From the NCBI RefSeq assembly GCF_014636235.1, contig NZ_BMDZ01000043.1, forward strand, positions 1 to 48,323: a stretch of DNA of 48,323 bases, in the 5' to 3' direction. Of this stretch, positions 43,990 through 48,323 are shown piece after piece. Under the pieces are notes generated by a model. The model saw only the letters and a program-made list of their open reading frames with translations. It ran no database searches and was not told the DNA's origin. The translations under genes and the position numbers were made by a program. The stretch's first letter is position 1; each line of letters starts with the position of its first letter. Origin of the DNA: Tistrella bauzanensis (GTDB lineage: Bacteria; Pseudomonadota; Alphaproteobacteria; Tistrellales; Tistrellaceae).

Positions 43990-45672
43990 TCAGGCGGATA
44001 CGGCGCCGAGCGCACGCTCTGCCCTCAAGATCGCCGCGATGCGTTCAACCAGCAGGGGTTTCGATGGCTTGCCCGATCCGGTCAACGGAAAGTCGGCCAC
44101 GACTTCGATCCGTTCGGGCCATTTGAACTTGGCCATGCCGCGGGCTTCGAGGTACGCGCCAAGCTGTCGCACGTCCGGCACCGGGACACCGGGAGCCGCG
44201 ATCACGACCGCGCACATCCGCTCGCCATAGACCGGGTCGGGCATCGGTACACAAAGCACCGCACCAATCGCCGGATGGTCGAGCAGGACACGTTCGACTT
44301 CGGAACAGTTGATCTTCTCGCCGCCGCGGCTGACGACGTCCTTCACCCGGCCGTCGAAGGTGAGATGCAGCACGCCGTCGATGCGGCGAATGCTCATCAG
44401 ATCACCGGACCTGACATAGCCGTCGGCGGTGAAGGCGTCGCGGTTGCGCTCTTCGGCATCATAATAGCCCCGGGTGGAACTGGGCCCGCGGAAGACCATC
44501 TCGCCGATCACACCGTCGGCCAGCGGCTCGCCGGTTTCCGGATCCTGAATACGGATGTCTGTATGGGGGTCGATCGGCCGGCCAACTGTATCGGACAGGA
44601 TGTCGAGGGGATCGCCGATGGTGCTGTAGCAGATGATCCCCTCGGTCATACCATAGAGGGTGACGGCGGAAGCGCCGGTCTTCTCGGCCAGCGGGCGCGC
44701 GAAGCCGGCGGCGATCTGTACCGCCCGGCGCAGATCGTCCATGGAAAGCAGCTGCTGCGCCATCAGCCGGTACATCAGCGGTGGCGGTACCGCCATCAGG
44801 GTCGGCCGGCGGCTGCGGATCAGGGCAGCCATAGCCTCAGGCGTGGGCGTGGGCAGGCAGACCACCTCGCCGCCCTCCCAGAATGTCGACCCCCAGTAGC
44901 ACACGATAGGCGCGTTGTGCATCATCGGCGCGGCCGAAAACGACACCGTCTCGTGACTCAGCCGGTGGAACGCCCCCGCCGCCCGGATCTGCCACAGATA
45001 CTCGTTGTGGAAACGCGGGATGATCTTCGGGATACCGCTGGTGCCGCCTGAAAGCTGGAACACCGCGACCTGGGCGGGGTCGCGCTCCACACCGGCGATC
45101 CGGCTGCGGGCCGCGGCCGCATCGATCCCGGCGACAAGCGTCTGCAGCGCATGGAAGCCCGGACGGTCCTCTGTCTCGCCGCGGGCGACGATCACATGTT
45201 CAAGGCCCGGCACCGCCTGACGCATCTCGTCGGCGAACCGGGCGAAATCGAATTTCGGATCGTCGGTGCAGATGACATGGGCACGGGCACCCGAATGACG
45301 CGCCAGATAGCCGATCTCGTGCGCGCGGTGTGCGGTGAGGGTGCAAACCGGGATCACGCCGGCCTTGAGGCAGGCGAACAGGCAGAGCACCAGTTCGCGG
45401 CTGTTGGACATCTGGAAAATGGCCCGATCGAGCGGCTGCAACCCGATCCCCAGCAGGGCGGCACCCAGCCGTGTCGCCAGATCATCGACCTCGCCATGGG
45501 TCCAGGTACCGTCGGGATCGGTCAGCGCCGGCCGTGCGGCATGGCGCTCGGCGATCCGCTCATAGGCCTCGGGCATGGTCACATCATCGAATATCCCCAG
45601 CGCCTCGTGTCGAGCGACGTCATCCCCGGACGGATAGACGACGCCCGCGATGGGGGTCCGGACGATGGGCAT
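43990..45672 (-). CDS. Aryl-acid AMP/CoA ligase, EntE/SdgA-like, 560 aa
   Basis: Adenylate-forming enzyme. Core motifs: FQLSGGTSGIPKIIPRFHNE (about 199-218), close to the QLSGGTTGxPKxIPR of 2,3-dihydroxybenzoate- and salicylate-AMP ligases; LYGMTEGIICY; GYVRSGDLMSIRR; and RVKDVVSRGGEKINCSEVE. The catalytic Lys is in LTGSGKPSKPLL near the C-terminus. Start 45672 with GGAGG upstream. First gene of the minus-strand catabolic operon, followed by a CoA-ester hydroxylase and a thioesterase, so it probably forms the aryl-CoA. Confidence 0.9.
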   Translation of the reverse strand: MPIVRTPIAGVVYPSGDDVARHEALGIFDDVTMPEAYERIAERHAARPALTDPDGTWTHGEVDDLATRLGAALLGIGLQPLDRAIFQMSNSRELVLCLFACLKAGVIPVCTLTAHRAHEIGYLARHSGARAHVICTDDPKFDFARFADEMRQAVPGLEHVIVARGETEDRPGFHALQTLVAGIDAAAARSRIAGVERDPAQVAVFQLSGGTSGIPKIIPRFHNEYLWQIRAAGAFHRLSHETVSFSAAPMMHNAPIVCYWGSTFWEGGEVVCLPTPTPEAMAALIRSRRPTLMAVPPPLMYRLMAQQLLSMDDLRRAVQIAAGFARPLAEKTGASAVTLYGMTEGIICYSTIGDPLDILSDTVGRPIDPHTDIRIQDPETGEPLADGVIGEMVFRGPSSTRGYYDAEERNRDAFTADGYVRSGDLMSIRRIDGVLHLTFDGRVKDVVSRGGEKINCSEVERVLLDHPAIGAVLCVPMPDPVYGERMCAVVIAAPGVPVPDVRQLGAYLEARGMAKFKWPERIEVVADFPLTGSGKPSKPLLVERIAAILRAERALGAVSA

Positions 45673-45738
45673 GGTTTCCTCCCCTCCTTATTCGTTGAGG
45701 AGACCATAGCGCCGCCCGATCGCCTCGAACAACAATTT

Positions 45739-45771
45739 CGTCAATTATTCTTCATTATCGTAAAATCTTCC
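45739..45771. promoter_or_regulatory. Operator-like sequence in the ligase promoter, similar to the maiA/tetR palindrome
   Basis: CGTCAATTATTC then ATTATCGTAAAAT. Aligned without gaps to 38876 onward, 23 of the first 31 bases agree, including CGTCAA and ATCGTA at identical spacing. It lies ~70 bp before the ligase start. Less symmetrical than the other site. Confidence 0.55.
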
Positions 45772-45783
45772 TGGCGCGAGGGC

Positions 45784-46545
45784 TCAGAGCATCTGCTCCA
45801 GCCGCCCGATATGCTGGCGCAGGCCGTCGAGCACAGCATCGACCGTGCCGGCCGCGGCACTGTCGCGATCGAGCCTGAGCGATCGTACCGCCATCTCGCC
45901 CATGGCCTCGGCCAGTTCGGCCGCATCCGGCGGGCGCGACGCGTCGTGCCACCGCACCGTTCAGGCAGCCATGCCGATCACCGCCAGCGCCGCGACCCGA
46001 TCGTCGACCGGCCGGAAGACGCCGGCCAGCACACCGTCACGGATGATCCGGCGGCAATTGTTGAGATAGCGGCGTTTCGAGGCGGCATGGCGTGCGGCAA
46101 GGGCCGGCGGCAGGGCCGCCTCGGTCACCGCCATCATCCGCATGAGCACCTGACGGCCCAGAATGCCCGTGACATGGCGGCGGACCACGTCGCGCAATTG
46201 CGCCTCCGGACCCGCCGTCGACAACCGGGACTGCGCCAGCCAGATCTCGATCGGCCGCTCCGATACCTCGGCGACGATCGCCTCAAGCAGCGCCTCCTTG
46301 TTCTCGAAATAATAGTAGATGGCGGCCCGGCTCAACCCGACCGCATCGGCGATGTCGGTCAGGCTGGTGCCGGCAAAACCCTTGCGGGCGAACAGGATGC
46401 ACGCCTTGTCCTTGATCTCGCGTTCAAGCAGTGCCTTGCGGCGCTCGCGGCCCATGCCCGGTTCGTTTCCATCCGTTCCGCTCATCCGTATCTCCCGCCC
46501 GTTCTCTGGGGAATCCACCGCGTCTGTCGTCGTGGCTGTTGACAT
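45784..46545 (-). pseudogene. TetR-family regulator interrupted by an in-frame UGA, ~253 codons
   Basis: HTH KDKACILFARKGFAGTSLTD then IADAVGLSRAAIYYYFENK is intact. The frame stops at TGA 45961-45963 after AVIGMAA, but reading on in the same frame gives TVRWHDASRPPDAAELAEAM and continues to a second stop at 45784-45786. The paralogue at 38991 has GMVNWTVHW here, so the UGA replaces a Trp (TGG to TGA). The truncated product would lack the last helix of the ligand/dimer domain. Start may be 46545, 46485 or 46455. Divergent from the decayed dctP. Confidence 0.85.
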
Positions 46546-46553
46546 TCCCGCAG

Positions 46554-46577
46554 ATTTTAAACGAGATAGTTAAAAAT
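46554..46577. promoter_or_regulatory. AT-rich inverted repeat between tetR and dctP
   Basis: TTTTAA (46555-46560), nine bases, TTAAAA (46570-46575), within the 75-bp divergent gap. Candidate operator of the adjacent TetR protein, distinct in sequence from the CGTCAA sites. Confidence 0.35.
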
Positions 46578-46620
46578 TCCACGCAAACGTAAAAACGTGG
46601 GCATGACGGGAGAAACGAAC

Positions 46621-47505
46621 ATGATGGGCACATACAGGCACCACCGCATGACTGCGGCGGTCGTCGCCGGCCTTACCCTTGCGTCAGCGCTGCCTGCCCT
46701 TGCGGTGCCGGCAGCGGCGGCAGGCCAGACACTCACCTACAGCGATTACGGCACCGCGCGTGGCGTTCAGGGCATCGCCCTCACCAAATTCGCCGAACAG
46801 TTGCAGGACATGACGGATGGCGACCTCAAGCTCCGCATCACCTTTGGCGGCGCGCTGATCGCGCTGCGCGATGTTCTGCGCGGCGTCGGCGACGGTGTTG
46901 CGGATATGGCACCGTCATCGCGGTCAGCACGCCCATCGAACTGTTCAACTTCCGGGCCGCCGACCTCAATGGTCGCAAGGTGCGGGCCAACCCGCCGCAT
47001 TCGCTGGCCTTCGAAGCCTTCGGTGCGATCCCGGTCTCGGTTGCCTTCACCGATGTCTATCAGTCGCTCAATCGCGGGCTGATCGACTGCGCCCAGACCT
47101 ATATTCCGGCCACCATTCCGTTTCGCCATTTCGAGGTGGCCAAGCACGTGACCATCCTCGATTTCGGCCAGAATCCGGGCTTCGGCGCCGGGATGAACGA
47201 GCGCAGTTTCCAGCGCCTGCCGGCCGACCGGCAGGCAATGCTGCTCGAAGCCGCAAGCGACCTGTCGACCGCCAGCACGCGCATCAACGTCGAGACCACC
47301 GCCTCCGCAGCTCGAAGCGGCCTATGGCGTCACCTTCCACACCCTTTCGGCGGACGACCACGCGCGGTTGCTCGACGCCGGCAAGATCACTGTCGATGCC
47401 TTTCTCGACAAGGGCGATCCTGCCGTGCTCGAACAGTTCCAGGCCCTTCAGGCGACCTATCAGGCGGAATTCGAGCGGGAGGGGTATCCGTGGGCGCGCA
47501 AGTAA
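46621..47505 (+). pseudogene. dctP: TRAP transporter binding protein DctP, decayed
   Basis: Start 46621 with GGGAG upstream and a signal peptide (AAVVAGLTLASALPALAVPAA). Frame one gives QTLTYSDYGTARGVQGIAL to GVGDGVADM, near 46911. The protein then continues in a second frame: GTVIAVSTPIELFNF, NGRKVRANPPHSLAFEAFGA, FTDVYQSLNRGLIDCAQTY to TRINVETTASA near 47305. It then returns to the first frame for EAAYGVTFHTLSADDHARLL to YPWARK and stop 47503-47505. Two frameshifts, plus an apparent internal deletion of roughly 50-60 residues between ELFNF and RAADLNGRKV, where DctP proteins have their middle domain. Non-functional as it stands. Confidence 0.85.
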
Positions 47506-48004
47506 GGGCGGTTGCGCGACCCGTGCCCTGGGTCTTCGCCGCCGAAAAGGTGCTGGGCGCGATCAGCGTCGCGGCACTCTGCTTCTGCGTGCTCTATATC
47601 GGTATCGCCGTGGCCGGCACGCTGGCAGGCCTGGTGCCCCCGGACGAAGACCTGCTGGTGGCGGAGGCCGATGGTTCATCATCGCCTTCCTGCCGCAATG
47701 GCTGCTGGTCCGGCGGCGTCGCCATGTGGCCGTCGACGCACTGGCGCGGCTGGCGCCACGATCCGTGCAGCGGGGGCTGGATGTCCTGGCGTCCCTGTGC
47801 GGCGTCGCCGCCTATGGTGTCCTTGGCTGGGCGGCCTGGATCGCCTTCGACCGCGCCTGGCTGAGCGGCTCGCTCTATATCGGCGAGCTGGAACTCATGG
47901 CCTGGCCCGGACGCCTGCTGGTGGTCCTGGGGCTCGCGGGCGGGCTCGCCGCCTGCCTGCTTGATCTCGTGCGCAGGCTGACCAGCGGGGAGGAAAACGA
48001 ATGA
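47490..48004 (+). pseudogene. dctQ: TRAP transporter small permease DctQ, frameshifted
   Basis: GTG start 47490 inside the end of dctP. The first part (VRAVARPVPWVFAAEKVLGA, membrane span ISVAALCFCVLYIGIAVAG) runs to about 47665. The rest is in another frame: WFIIAFLPQWLLVRRRR, LDVLASLCGVAAYGVLGWAA and WPGRLLVVLGLAGGLAACLL, ending at TGA 48002-48004. The lost segment near 47665 may include part of the second span. The ATGA overlap with dctM shows the original operon structure. Confidence 0.75.
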
Positions 48005-48242
48005 CTCCGGCCTATGCCATGGGGGCCACCCTCATCACCGTGCTCGGTCTCGTGGGTCTGCGCGTGCCGATCGCCTTCGCGCTGATCCTGGGCGCCGTCA
48101 CCGGGCTTCTGTTCATCTATGGCTGGTATCCGGGCGAGGCCTTCGATCCCGAGGCCGCCCTCCGGCCGATGATGTCGGTGCTGGCCGATGTGCCCTTCCA
48201 GTTCGTCCATAGCTATGAGTTGAGCACCATCCCGCTCTATCA
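48001..48242 (+). pseudogene. dctM: TRAP transporter large permease DctM, N-terminal fragment
   Basis: Only the first ~80 residues remain: YAMGATLITVLGLVGLRVPI, then FALILGAVTGLLFIYGW, and DVPFQFVHSYELSTIPLY, the conserved DctM N-terminus (normally ~430 aa). After IPLY, homology ends abruptly and the frame runs into unrelated sequence with a stop at 48315. Truncated by the element at the window edge. Confidence 0.8.
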
Positions 48243-48323
48243 GGCTGCGGAAAAATCCTTCCCTCATTTTATCCGGCGTGATTCGATCGCGTGGAGCTTT
48301 GTTAGGGGGAGATGATGCGGGGC
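48243..48323 (+). mobile_element. Probable left end of an IS element (partial)
   Basis: Sequence from GGCTGCGGAAAAATCC onward is unrelated to dctM. Near the window edge GGGGGAG precedes ATGATGCGGGGC, which would begin MMRG, a common start of IS5/IS1182-type transposases. The right end, inverted repeat and family cannot be checked within the window. Confidence 0.45.

Noticed and set aside
45961-45963. UGA as selenocysteine codon in the TetR gene
   Set aside because: The paralogue has Trp, not Cys, at this position, and no hairpin of SECIS type is evident just after the codon.

Overview
This 48.3 kb window is GC-rich chromosomal DNA from an alphaproteobacterium, most likely a Rhodospirillales-type organism (a Tistrella-like genome would fit, but the genus is a guess). 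The evidence is the gene content: a DUF1127 protein followed by C-rich hairpins, a DUF2849/CysI/DUF934 sulfite reductase set, a phasin_2 protein, several LIV-type (branched-chain amino-acid family) ABC transporters, and gene order with pervasive ATGA overlaps. I saw no rRNA, tRNA or CRISPR array.

Layout. 1-1350: a 57-aa basic protein with a strong terminator, then an intact IS481-family element with 26-bp perfect inverted repeats. 1350-5188 (minus): a tightly packed four-gene membrane operon (multi-TM coiled-coil protein, membrane-anchored vWA-like protein, MotA/ExbB-like protein with a long coiled-coil tail, and a short MotB-like protein ending exactly at the IS). It resembles the logic of motor-type systems such as Zorya but matches no named system I know. 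5868-9258 (plus): a LIV-type ABC transporter without its binding protein. 9399-10841: a DASS/SLC13 transporter. 10855-14924: an RNA-repair locus, rtcB behind a clear sigma-54 promoter, divergent rtcR, and an RlaP-type nucleotidyltransferase. 14897-16795: an NsrR-type regulator and an orphan LIV binding protein. 17306-17922: a DUF1127 gene followed by an array of hairpins whose loops carry CCCTCCCT or CCTCCCC, which looks like a cuckoo/CcsR-type sRNA array.

17973-24932 (minus): a complete LIV transporter operon ending in a long-chain-type acyl-CoA ligase. 25221-29253 (minus): an MBL-fold hydrolase, an acyl-CoA dehydrogenase behind a PsrA-like palindrome, and a phasin behind a perfect FNR-type box. 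29477-34122 (minus): an asparagine-synthetase-like protein lacking the glutaminase cysteine, then DUF934 and a DUF2849-CysI fusion. 34383-35599: a frameshifted class III adenylate cyclase. 35795-38022: a monoheme secreted protein and a small unknown protein.

38056-46545 is a catabolic cluster: aryl-acid AMP/CoA ligase, salicylyl-CoA-type FAD monooxygenase, thioesterase, alpha/beta hydrolase, VOC-type protein, an 86-aa partner protein, maleate isomerase and two paralogous TetR regulators. Read together they suggest CoA-dependent hydroxylation of a salicylate-like acid, ring cleavage, hydrolysis to maleate and isomerisation to fumarate. Two promoters of this cluster share an AT-rich operator. 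The right edge is decaying: the second tetR has an in-frame UGA in place of a conserved Trp, the TRAP transporter genes dctP and dctQ are frameshifted, and dctM is cut off by what seems to be the left end of another IS at the window edge.
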